Shown here piece after piece: positions 1 through 6,723 of a DNA stretch of 13,688 bases. The position numbers and the translations under genes were made by a program. Positions within the stretch are counted from its first letter, which is position 1. Each line of letters starts with the position of its first letter. The DNA comes from Candidatus Poribacteria bacterium (lineage in GTDB: Bacteria > Poribacteria > WGA-4E > PCPOR2b): positions 1 to 13,688 of the forward strand of contig JAPUIP010000032.1 of NCBI GenBank assembly GCA_027296925.1, given 5' to 3'. The notes beneath the pieces are model-generated. The model ran no database searches. It was not told the DNA's origin and saw only the letters and a program-made list of their open reading frames with translations.

Positions 1-709
1 TGTCGGTTGATGCTCCCTGTTCCACGAGATGCAGCACTTTTTTAAAAGCGTCACTTTGGCTAATGATTTCTTCAAAGTTATGCTGGAGTTTAATCTCTTC
101 CTGCAAGTAGACGTTTTCAACCTGGAGACGGTTCTTGAGCCTTTCCACCTCGAAAAGTGCCGCTTGTAGTTCGGTGTTGGCTTTTTTCAGATCGGCGGTG
201 CGCCCCGCAACCCGTTGTTCCAATTTGTCGTTGGCTTCCTGCAGTGCTTCCTCTACCCGTTTCCGCTCGATAATCTCCTGTTGGAGATGTGCGTTTTTTT
301 CTTCGAGGTGCTTTTGCAGTCTTTGAATCATCAGATGGGTTTTCACACGAGCTTTGACCTCTTCATATTGCAGCGGCTTGGTCACATAATCCACAGCACC
401 GACGTTAAACCCTTTCACCTTGTCTGCCGTATCGGCAAGCGCTGTCATAAAAATCACCGGAATGTCTTTGGTTTTCCGACTTGCTTTCAACCGACGACAG
501 GTTTCAAAACCGTCCATACCCGGCATCAAGACATCCAAAAGGATGATGTCAGGATGGTCATATTTGAGTTGCCTCAACGCAATTTGGCCACTCATCGCAA
601 CGGAAACCTCAAAGCCGGCATCTGTTAACTCATTGACCAGTAGCTCCAAATTCATGGGCGTGTCGTCTACAATCAGAATCGTGTCTTTTTTAGATCGCTC
701 AACGTCCAT
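1..709 (-). CDS. Response regulator, probable sigma-54-dependent transcriptional activator (3' part outside window)
   Basis: Reading the minus strand from the ATG at 709 gives 236 residues before the window edge, so the gene is truncated at its C-terminus. Residues 9-125 are a CheY-like receiver: acidic pair D15/D16, phospho-acceptor D59 in LLDVLMPGMDG, T89 in FMTA and K111 in TKP. Residues about 127-206 are a charged, heptad-like coiled coil (HLEEKNAHLQQEIIERKR, then VERLKNRLQVENVYLQEEI). The last residues, NFEEIISQSDAFKKVLHLVE, match the opening of a sigma-54 interaction AAA+ domain of the FhlA/NtrC type (family knowledge: NF..IIG.S...K.VL..VE). I therefore expect the ATPase and a Fis-type helix-turn-helix to follow outside the window. 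The start is supported by GGAGG at 716-720, 6 nt upstream. The start codon lies inside the kinase gene, giving an 11-bp overlap, so translation is probably coupled. It is presumably the partner of the upstream kinase. If the AAA+ domain were absent it would be a simple receiver-coiled-coil protein. Confidence 0.9.
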   Translation of the reverse strand, partial: MDVERSKKDTILIVDDTPMNLELLVNELTDAGFEVSVAMSGQIALRQLKYDHPDIILLDVLMPGMDGFETCRRLKASRKTKDIPVIFMTALADTADKVKGFNVGAVDYVTKPLQYEEVKARVKTHLMIQRLQKHLEEKNAHLQQEIIERKRVEEALQEANDKLEQRVAGRTADLKKANTELQAALFEVERLKNRLQVENVYLQEEIKLQHNFEEIISQSDAFKKVLHLVEQGASTD

Positions 710-3536
710 CCGTTTCCTCCAAATAAGGTTTAAGAAAGTCACAAATTTGTTCCGTCTGGAAGCCTCTGGCCATCCGACGAAGCACCGCGGCAAATGGAAT
801 AAATTGATCGCCTAACTGTTCAATTCGGTCGATGTGCTCACGGATCGCCACGATGCGCCCTCTCCGCGCAAGTTCAAAAATAGGCGCCACTTCGTCTGAC
901 GATGGAGCCTGTAGGGGCGGGGTGCCCTCCTCCCAGCCTTCCGATTCATGTTGTAAATCCGTTTCAATTTCTGTTTCATAAATCCATTCCAGACCTAAAT
1001 GAAGGCGTAACTTTTCTAAGAGTTCTGCGTTTTGAACGGGCTTTGGGATAAAATCGTCACAGCCGGCCTCCAGGCTTTGCTGCCGATTGTGCGCAAAAAC
1101 GCTCGCGGATAAGGCAATTATCACCACACCTTGTAGAAGCTCTGTCACCTCGCCCCGTCGAATCCGTCGGGTCGCTTCCAAACCATCCATCACCGGCATC
1201 ACCAAATCCATTAAGATCAGATCGGGATGGAATGCCGCCGTTTTGTCCAGGCAGTCACGACCGTTGGGCGCCTCAGCCAATTCAAAACCCAAAGACGAGA
1301 GCAGATTGACCAGCATGTCGCGGCTTTCCTGATTATCATCGACAACAAGGATTTTTCGTTTTCTACCCTTAAAGCCCAGGACCGCTCGTTCACCGGCAGT
1401 TGCGGGCTGGGGCAGATCTGCTATCTCAGGCAAGTCCAGATCGAACCAAAAAACACTGCCTTCTCCCAGCGTGCTTTTGACCTGTAATTCGGTGCCCATC
1501 AGCTTGACTAACTTCTGACTAATGGTTAATCCAAGACCTGTTCCCTCCACCTGTTGACTACTGTTGCGAACTTGGTGAAAGGGCAAAAAGATCTCCGCCA
1601 ATTTTTCTTCGGCAATGCCGATTCCGGTATCCTCAATCTGAAAACAAAGTTTCGCGCTTCCGCCGGACACTTCGCGGCACTTGACTTTGAAGGTCACCTG
1701 TCCCTCGTGTGTAAATTTGGCGGCATTCCCCAACAGATTGAGAAGGACTTGCCTGAGACGCTTTTCATCCCCTCGCACACCTGTGGGTAAGGTGGAAGGA
1801 GGTTCATAACGAAAAGCAAGCGCCTTCTGTTCGGCCCGGATGCGGGTCATGTCAGCAATGTTTTTGAGAAATTGGGGCAGATGAAAATCGGTCGGCATCA
1901 GTTCTAATTTTTGCGCTTCAATTTTTGACAGATCCAGAATATCATTGATCAGTGTCAACAGATGCTCACCGCTGTTTTGAATGATCCCGAGTCCCTCTTC
2001 CTGGGCGTTGGTCAGGTCTTTATCCCGTTTGAGAATTTGGGTATAGCCCAAAATGGCGTTAAGTGGCGTTCTCAGTTCATGACTCATGTTCGCCAGAAAT
2101 TCACTCTTGGCCTGGTTAGCAGCTTCAGCAGCTTCGATGGTCTTCTGTAATTTGACTTCTGCTCGCTTACGCTCGGAAATATCGACGTTCGTTCCTATGA
2201 TTCTTGTGGGGTTTCCATTTTCATCCCACTCAACGACTTTTCCACGGTCGTGTACCCACTTGTAACTGCCATCTTTACACCGCATGCGATATTCGACGAA
2301 ATGCGAATCATTCTGACCTTCAGCATAAGTCTCCAATTCCTGGGTGGCTTTCTTGAGATCATCGGGATGGAGGAGGGATACCCATCTCTCATAATCCATG
2401 ACGAAATCATTCGGTGAATACCCCAACATACGATAGAAATTATCGCTAAAAAAGGTATTCCCGCTGGCCATGTCAAAGTCGTATAGCCCATCCCTTGTGG
2501 CTTCCAATGAGAGTACAAGCCGTCTTTCGCTTTCGCGTAATGCTTCTTCTGCACCCTTGTGCTTCGTGATGTCGCGCACGGCTGCTAACAATCGATCGCG
2601 ACCGCCAAGATTGGCACATTTGAGGCTGATTTCCGTCCAAATCAATTGCCCGGCCTTCTCCCGACATAACCATTCAAAGAGTTGGGGGCTGTCCTCGATT
2701 GCTTTTCTGGCAAATCGAAGGACGTTTTCTTGAGAGGTTACCGGATCTTCCGAAGAAAAAATCATGCCCATTTTGTGATGCAAAATCTCTTCGCGGCGGT
2801 AACCAAACATCTGGCACGCTTTCTGATTGCAATCGAGGATTTCGTTCGTCTCTATATCTATGACTAAAATCGCATCATTGGCCGTCTCAAAAATCTCACG
2901 ATAGGTGGTTTCAGATGTCTGCAGTGCTTCAAAGAGTTGGGCATTTTTGATGGCAATCGCCGCCTGATTCGCAAAAACGGCAAATCGGTCAAATGCTTCT
3001 TGCGTTATCTCTCGACGACTGAACATCGCCACGACGCCCAGCAGTTCACCGCGAAAGGTCAACGGGCAACCTGCGAAAGCGCGGAATGCGTTCTCTCGCA
3101 GCCACTGTTTGTCCGGGAGTCGGTCATCGTTTAACACGTCATTGGTCCACATCCGCCCCTCTCCTTGAGCGATTCGGCCAATCTTTAACGTACCAAGCGG
3201 AACACGACGAAATTCTCCATTGAGGTGTGTATATACCCCGGCACTGCCCACAAGGTGAAGACAGCGCTCGCGATTTGAGCAACTCCCTGCCTGGTAGCAT
3301 TCCGCACAGAGATCCCCTTCGTCGAGTAACCAGATACGGGCAAAGGCCGCGCCCAATTCATTAACGATACCCTGGGTAATTGTGGTGAGAACTTCCTGAA
3401 GATCGAGGCTAGAAGTCGTCTGGAGTGTGATCCGCTGCAGGCTGTCACCAAGGAATTCTTGTTTCATGATCATGACCAGGTAAAAGGGGGTTATAGTACA
3501 CTGAAAGAAGCATCCCATCCAAAACACGCGCATCAA
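699..3536 (-). CDS. GAF-PAS-PAS hybrid sensor histidine kinase with C-terminal receiver
   Basis: A 945-residue multidomain kinase, apparently soluble. Counting from 3536: GAF about 40-200; PAS about 208-325; PAS_3-like about 337-457 ending in TNVDISERKR; HisKA with H-box NMSHELRTPLNA (H486); HATPase with N604 (LLGNAAKF), G1 box DTGIGI at 636-641 and G2 box GTGLGL at 665-670; receiver about 727-845 with D733/D734, phospho-acceptor D777, S810 and K832; then a helical C-terminal tail (850-945). The family autophosphorylates the H-box His and relays phosphate to Asp. Here the likely output is the overlapping downstream regulator. The GAF domain carries C77, C80, C86 and C92, a possible metal or cofactor site. 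The start is uncertain: the open frame begins at TTG 3536, ATG 3533 has GGGGA upstream, and ATGs at 3473 and 3467 sit just before the GAF-proximal sequence MKQEFLGDSLQRI. The first 21 residues look unlike a domain and may be untranslated. Confidence 0.96.
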   Translation of the reverse strand: MMRVFWMGCFFQCTITPFYLVMIMKQEFLGDSLQRITLQTTSSLDLQEVLTTITQGIVNELGAAFARIWLLDEGDLCAECYQAGSCSNRERCLHLVGSAGVYTHLNGEFRRVPLGTLKIGRIAQGEGRMWTNDVLNDDRLPDKQWLRENAFRAFAGCPLTFRGELLGVVAMFSRREITQEAFDRFAVFANQAAIAIKNAQLFEALQTSETTYREIFETANDAILVIDIETNEILDCNQKACQMFGYRREEILHHKMGMIFSSEDPVTSQENVLRFARKAIEDSPQLFEWLCREKAGQLIWTEISLKCANLGGRDRLLAAVRDITKHKGAEEALRESERRLVLSLEATRDGLYDFDMASGNTFFSDNFYRMLGYSPNDFVMDYERWVSLLHPDDLKKATQELETYAEGQNDSHFVEYRMRCKDGSYKWVHDRGKVVEWDENGNPTRIIGTNVDISERKRAEVKLQKTIEAAEAANQAKSEFLANMSHELRTPLNAILGYTQILKRDKDLTNAQEEGLGIIQNSGEHLLTLINDILDLSKIEAQKLELMPTDFHLPQFLKNIADMTRIRAEQKALAFRYEPPSTLPTGVRGDEKRLRQVLLNLLGNAAKFTHEGQVTFKVKCREVSGGSAKLCFQIEDTGIGIAEEKLAEIFLPFHQVRNSSQQVEGTGLGLTISQKLVKLMGTELQVKSTLGEGSVFWFDLDLPEIADLPQPATAGERAVLGFKGRKRKILVVDDNQESRDMLVNLLSSLGFELAEAPNGRDCLDKTAAFHPDLILMDLVMPVMDGLEATRRIRRGEVTELLQGVVIIALSASVFAHNRQQSLEAGCDDFIPKPVQNAELLEKLRLHLGLEWIYETEIETDLQHESEGWEEGTPPLQAPSSDEVAPIFELARRGRIVAIREHIDRIEQLGDQFIPFAAVLRRMARGFQTEQICDFLKPYLEETDGR
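911..925 (+). repeat. Copy 1 of a GTAGGGGC-type G-rich motif, inside the kinase gene
   Basis: The sequence GTAGGGGCGGGGTGC matches the minus-strand sequence GTAGGGGCACGGTGC at 4597-4611 at 13 of 15 positions. On the coding strand it contributes to the low-complexity segment GWEEGTPPLQAPS that follows the receiver domain. G-rich GTAGGGGC motifs are common ends of small palindromic intergenic repeats in several phyla. That this is such an insertion is an inference from only two copies. Confidence 0.3.
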
Positions 3537-3608
3537 AAATCCCCGTGTGTTTCTGCATGGGGCACTTCAATTTCAGGGGTTGCATCCGTCCAAATGATAC
3601 CATTTCCA

Positions 3609-3638
3609 CTTCTAAAAGCTGCTAATCGCATGTGTCAA
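3609..3638 (-). promoter_or_regulatory. Probable sigma-70-type promoter of the kinase-regulator operon
   Basis: On the minus strand, TTGACA (3633-3638, a perfect -35) is followed after 18 nt by TAGAAG (3609-3614, 4 of 6 matches to -10). Transcription would start near 3602, about 70 nt before the ATG at 3533 or about 135 nt before the ATG at 3467. The -35 box touches the end of the palindrome at 3638-3668, so a protein bound there, or the terminator hairpin of the gene before it, would sit directly next to RNA polymerase. Confidence 0.4.
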
Positions 3639-3668
3639 CCTTGAAAAGGTTGCGAACCTTTTCAAGGT
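3638..3668. repeat. Perfect 14-bp inverted repeat (terminator hairpin or operator)
   Basis: Arms ACCTTGAAAAGGTT and AACCTTTTCAAGGT flank a 3-nt GCG loop with no mismatch. It lies 34 bp beyond the amidohydrolase stop and directly against the -35 box of the proposed kinase promoter. No T-run follows on either strand, so it is not a classical rho-independent terminator. It could act as a hairpin-only terminator, an mRNA 3'-end stabiliser or an operator. Confidence 0.7.
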
Positions 3669-3701
3669 CAGTAGCCAATTAATTCAGAATTGGTATGAGG
3701 C

Positions 3702-4451
3702 TTAGAGACCGTAAATCGCTTTGAGATTCTCTCCAAGGATGAGCGCGGCCTCCTCATCAGTAAATCCGATATTTCGGATGCCGTTGACGCCATTCACGGC
3801 CATGCCACTCGGCGAGTTCGTCCCGAAAACGATCCGGTCGGCGCCGATCCGCCCGCTACGCGCAATATTCTTAATCGAGATCGGCTCCGCCGCCGCGATG
3901 AGTGTGGTGCCGAGATAGATCTTGGGATTCTCCACAGCGGCTTGAACCGCAAGCCCAGTCCATTCACGATACCCCATGTGATCCATAATGATCACGACGT
4001 CGGGGTGACGTTGCGCAAGCGTTCCAATAAACTCTGGTGAACACCCACTCATCGGTGAACCGGAGTGGATGGTTGCGGGAATGCCAAGCGAGTGTGCAAG
4101 CTCCATGATTGGATCGACACAGGGAGCGTCCAGGCGATAGCGGTGTGCCGCGGCCATCAGCTTGACTGTCCGTGCGCCTGCGTCAACGCATCGTTTCAAA
4201 TCATCGCTGGCATCGGGACCCAGCGTGGGATTGATCAGACACCCTGGCAGGATGCGCGATTCGCCCTTCGCCTCTTGCAGGAGTTCGGCATTAATGTCCT
4301 TTGGATCTGGCGGTAGCCCGCCGGGAAATACGACGCAGACATCAATCCCCGCTTCATCCGCAGTGGCAAGTATACCCGCTTTCCCGTAAGTCGCTCCGTT
4401 AAATTCGGCCGGCATATAGGCTTCAAAATCAGCGACAAATTGTGAATTCAT
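3702..4451 (-). CDS. Amidohydrolase-2 family TIM-barrel protein with altered metal-site residues
   Basis: A 249-residue protein with the pattern of the Amidohydrolase_2 family: ARTVKLMAAAHRYRLD (93-108), IPATIHSGSP (124-133), VVIIMDHMGY (152-161), the strand KIYLGTT, and a C-terminal DRIVFGTNSP then ENLKAIYGL. Family members hydrolyse or decarboxylate small acids using one divalent metal. The usual N-terminal D-x-H-x-H is not visible: the equivalent stretch is D8-F-E10-A-Y12. The usual Asp in GSDYP is N212. H129 and H158 remain. Activity may therefore be lost or changed. I chose the ATG at 4451 because AGGAGA (4457-4462) lies 5 nt upstream and a strong promoter lies further upstream. The open frame extends to 4511, but that extension would lie within the transcript leader. 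It is probably monocistronic. The substrate cannot be told from the sequence. Confidence 0.88.
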   Translation of the reverse strand: MNSQFVADFEAYMPAEFNGATYGKAGILATADEAGIDVCVVFPGGLPPDPKDINAELLQEAKGESRILPGCLINPTLGPDASDDLKRCVDAGARTVKLMAAAHRYRLDAPCVDPIMELAHSLGIPATIHSGSPMSGCSPEFIGTLAQRHPDVVIIMDHMGYREWTGLAVQAAVENPKIYLGTTLIAAAEPISIKNIARSGRIGADRIVFGTNSPSGMAVNGVNGIRNIGFTDEEAALILGENLKAIYGL

Positions 4452-4529
4452 AGGTTTCTCCTTGATACCTGTTGTCCCCTCACACAAAAACACATCAGGC
4501 GGAATGCCCAAGTGTGTGGAATTGGGGCT

Positions 4530-4558
4530 ATTCTATCAAAGAGAGAATGGTCTGTCAA
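4530..4558 (-). promoter_or_regulatory. Near-consensus sigma-70 promoter of the amidohydrolase gene
   Basis: The minus strand reads TTGACA (4553-4558), a 17-nt spacer, then TAGAAT (4530-4535). This is a perfect -35, 5 of 6 for the -10, and ideal spacing. Transcription should start near 4523, giving a leader of about 70 nt before the ATG at 4451. It is the clearest promoter in the window and separates this gene from the ABC gene upstream. Confidence 0.75.
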
Positions 4559-4596
4559 GCGATCATCGCCATCTCGGCCGATGGGATACACACGAT

Positions 4597-4611
4597 GCAC
4601 CGTGCCCCTAC
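4597..4611 (-). repeat. Copy 2 of the GTAGGGGC-type motif, at the ABC gene stop codon
   Basis: On the minus strand GTAGGGGCACGGTGC spans the TAG stop (4608-4610) of the ABC gene. It continues into an imperfect hairpin: CACGG, loop TGCA, TCGTG (counting one G-T pair), framed by GGGG and TCCC. It shares 13 of 15 bases with 911-925. It may end the ABC transcript, since no T-run terminator is visible here. Confidence 0.35.
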
Positions 4612-5519
4612 GCTTCCCCCACAGCTTCAGCGAAGATATCCTCCAGCGATTGCCGGATTGATTTCAAATGCCGGATCTGGACGCCGGTTTCTAAAGCCAA
4701 TCTGAAGAAAACATTGCTATCCATCAACTCCGGTAGTATGACACGCAGACTGGATTGCTCAGTCGGTTGCCAGCGGCATCCGTGGCGCCCTAGCGCAGCG
4801 AGATAGGCCTCCCGATCCCCTTTGATCTTTAATTCATAAGCCTGCCGATTGGAATCTTTGAGCGCTTCGATGTTGCCCTGAACAATGACGTTTCCATGAT
4901 GAAGCGCAACGATGTCCCGACAAACATATTCGACATCGGGGAGAAGGTGCGATGAAAAAATGATATGGATGTTCTTGTGAGTCGATATATCCTTAATCAG
5001 ATCAAGCATCTCTTGACGGCCACTGGGGTCCATGGCATTCGTCGGTTCATCAAGGAAGAGCAATTTGGGATCATGAACCAACGCTTGAGCGAGCTTGATC
5101 CGCTGTTTCATCCCCGCGGAGTAGGTCTCCACAAGCCGATACCTTGCCTCCTCCAACCCAACGTAGTACAGAACCTCGTGAGCGCGCTGCATGGCATCAC
5201 TGGCGGGCATGCCACATAGCTCTCCGGCGTAAGCCACGAAGCTGACGGCATTCATCCCTGGGATGTGGCATTCATTCTCTGGCATGTACCCCACCTGCTG
5301 GCGAATGTCGATGGTACCTGTCCGGACGTCCATGTCGAGCACCGTTGCACTCCCCGTATCCGGAGTCAGAAAACCGAGGAGTGTCTTGATTAAGGTGCTT
5401 TTGCCGGCACCGTTTGGGCCGAGCAATCCAACCGCCCCTCCCGCGATGTCTAGCGAAATGTGATTCAGAACTTTTGTCGATCCAAATGAAATTGAGAGAT
5501 CTTTTACTTCGATAACCAT
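4608..5519 (-). CDS. ABC-2 type transporter ATP-binding protein
   Basis: A 303-residue cytoplasmic ATPase. It has Walker A GPNGAGKST (34-42), a Q-loop region GYMPEN (78-82, with Glu where many ABC proteins have Gln), signature YSAGMKQR (133-140), Walker B LLFLDEP (153-159), a D-loop NAMDPSG and H-loop H191. A C-terminal extension (about 220-303) is typical of NatA/CcmA-like ABC-2 ATPases that energise export by a separate permease dimer. Start ATG 5519 is supported by AGGAGA (5527-5532) 7 nt upstream. No permease gene is present on either side: downstream is a separately promoted amidohydrolase and upstream is a chemoreceptor remnant. The partner must be encoded elsewhere or has been lost. 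The first 16 bp overlap the reading frame of the remnant. No clear promoter of its own is visible. Confidence 0.95.
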   Translation of the reverse strand: MVIEVKDLSISFGSTKVLNHISLDIAGGAVGLLGPNGAGKSTLIKTLLGFLTPDTGSATVLDMDVRTGTIDIRQQVGYMPENECHIPGMNAVSFVAYAGELCGMPASDAMQRAHEVLYYVGLEEARYRLVETYSAGMKQRIKLAQALVHDPKLLFLDEPTNAMDPSGRQEMLDLIKDISTHKNIHIIFSSHLLPDVEYVCRDIVALHHGNVIVQGNIEALKDSNRQAYELKIKGDREAYLAALGRHGCRWQPTEQSSLRVILPELMDSNVFFRLALETGVQIRHLKSIRQSLEDIFAEAVGEA

Positions 5520-5914
5520 GTTCCAGTCTCCTGGGCCACTAACGCATGGGAATGGGCTTGTCCCCGTCCATTGAGCTTAAACTGCCCAATCAACTGTCCC
5601 AGTTGATTGGAAAGTTCTGCTAACTCGATCGCTGCCTGCACCGATTATTGGGCTCCTTTTGCCGATTGCTGTGTCACATCCGCAACCTGCTGGACGTTTT
5701 GGGTAATCTCACCGGTGGTTGCCGTTTGCTGTTCGGCGGCGGTTGCCACCTGTCGAACCATGTCCGTCACCGCGACGATTTGCCCCGCTATTGTCTCTAA
5801 CACATCTCCGGCTTGCGAAGCAAACTGAGTGCCGGTCTCTACCTCTTGTACGCACCCAAGATTTGATGGAAAACACGCCCGATTTGGTTGTAGGGTTTTG
5901 AACCGACTCTCCAT
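5504..5914 (-). pseudogene. C-terminal remnant of a methyl-accepting chemotaxis protein, with in-frame stop
   Basis: From about 5851 the minus strand encodes EVETGTQFASQAGDVLETI, followed by Gln/Ala/Thr-rich heptads (AAEQQTATTGEITQNVQQV) typical of the end of an MCP signalling domain. At 5645-5647 a TAA falls where GAQ-Q-SV would be expected (one CAA to TAA change). The frame then continues with the normal MCP ending AAIELAELSNQLGQLIGQFK, and stops at 5504-5506 inside the start of the ABC gene. The receptor N-terminus (sensor, membrane segments, HAMP, most of the signalling hairpin) is absent. Upstream of about 5851 the sequence to the ATG at 5914 has no MCP character. Two independent lesions indicate a dead gene. 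If the stop were a sequencing error it would still be only a fragment. Confidence 0.82.
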
Positions 5915-5970
5915 CTTAACCGTTAGAGTGCTCTGTCATATTTGGCTTCAAAATTAGGTTGTACGAATCG

Positions 5971-6009
5971 ACTGATGTGTGTGCCCCAATAATGGGCACG
6001 CACATCGGT
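5971..6009. terminator. Long inverted repeat after the VOC gene
   Basis: Arms ACTGATGTGTGTGCCC and GGGCACGCACATCGGT surround a 7-nt loop, with two differences that become G-U pairs if the plus strand is transcribed and A-C mismatches if the minus strand is. It starts 29 bp beyond the VOC stop codon. There is no T-run after either arm, so its role as terminator, 3'-end stabiliser or repeat is undecided. Confidence 0.45.
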
Positions 6010-6037
6010 ACACTTCGCCTTGTCACACTCCTGTCGG

Positions 6038-6429
6038 TTAGATCTGGACAAACTCAATGAGGATGCCGTCGGGGTCCCTGGCACAGACGACACCCGCGGC
6101 ATCTGGCGCCGTGACCGGGTCGGATACGAATTCCACTCCCTTCTGCTTGAGTGTCGCCACGGTTTCTTCTACGTCCGCGACGAAGAAGGTCAACCACCGC
6201 ACTCCGGCGGCGATTCAATGTCCATTAGCTTAATGAGTGTGTCGCCAGCCTTTAGCCGAACTTGACGAAATGCCCGTGGCGCAAGTCCAGCCCCTGTCGC
6301 GACGTCTTCAGGAATCTGAAGGTCCAGCGTGATTTCGAGGCCGAGGCATTCGTGGTAGAAGTGAAGCGACGCTTCAAAGTTGCTGCACGTGATGGCAATA
6401 TCAACGATCGAGTGGGTCAATTTTAGCAT
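6038..6429 (-). pseudogene. Glyoxalase/VOC-family protein, interrupted by a frameshift
   Basis: The ATG at 6429 (GGAG at 6440-6443, 10 nt upstream) opens MLKLTHSIVDIAITCSNFEA, then SLHFYHECLGLE, a typical VOC first beta-alpha-beta module. That frame runs through AGDTLIKLMDIESPPE and stops soon after. In the next frame the rest of the domain follows directly: VRWLTFFVADVEETVATLKQ, then CARDPDGILIEFVQI, ending at TAA 6038-6040. The two halves join near 6199-6212 with the equivalent of one missing base, and together give about 130 residues, a normal VOC length. VOC proteins are metal-dependent lyases, isomerases, dioxygenases or resistance proteins. The final Glu ligand (IEF) is present, while the usual early His is replaced in IVDIAI. 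Either a recent pseudogene or a sequencing/assembly indel in the short GGCGG stretch. Confidence 0.85.
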
Positions 6430-6460
6430 AATGATCAAACTCCTTTACACAGAAAGTGAA

Positions 6461-6490
6461 TAAAAAAAGCGTCCTTGCTGGGACGCTTTG
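6461..6490 (-). terminator. Rho-independent terminator, minus strand, with no gene before it
   Basis: On the minus strand the stem AAAGCGTCC / GGACGCTTT (9 bp, perfect, loop CAGCAA) runs straight into TTTT, with seven Ts in all from 6468 to 6462. This is textbook form. It lies 32 bp upstream of the VOC start codon. No gene is visible on the minus strand for the 440 bp before it, so it either ends an unrecognised transcript or insulates the VOC gene. Confidence 0.8.
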
Positions 6491-6723
6491 TATAATACGG
6501 TTATGCAAATTTCGGTTCGACCGATTAAATCGGTTCGGTTGACTTGTTGTCCCAATCATCCAGGGCGGCATCGGCATGCCTCAAAAGGTTCCGGTGCTGC
6601 TGAGGACAAAGCGGATTACCGCTTGACGATGATTCTTACACGATGTTATCATTTTCCCGATTTTAATGCGACAAAGAAGTCGTTGAGACTTTTTTGGCGA
6701 TTTGTCTTTGTGGAACGCGGATT

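Larger units (their letters stand above)
3537..3701. other. Intergenic region between amidohydrolase and kinase
   Basis: Both flanking genes are on the minus strand. The region holds a perfect palindrome (3638-3668) and a probable kinase promoter (3609-3638). A GGGGA stretch lies just upstream of the ATG at 3533. A second, weaker promoter-like pair (TTGGAT, 18 nt, TACTAT, about 3488-3517) overlaps the proposed 5' end of the kinase frame and would only make sense for the 3473/3467 start. I see no coding region here. Confidence 0.5.

Noticed and set aside
5880..5910. tRNA-like 3' end on the minus strand (GGTTCAAAACC followed by ACAACCA)
   Set aside because: The T-loop look-alike has no pairing 5-bp stem, and no acceptor, D-arm or anticodon arm can be built upstream.
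6490..6500. TATAAT at 6491-6496 as a plus-strand promoter for queF
   Set aside because: No -35-like hexamer at 16-18 nt; the upstream bases are the terminator stem. It is also over 430 bp from queF.
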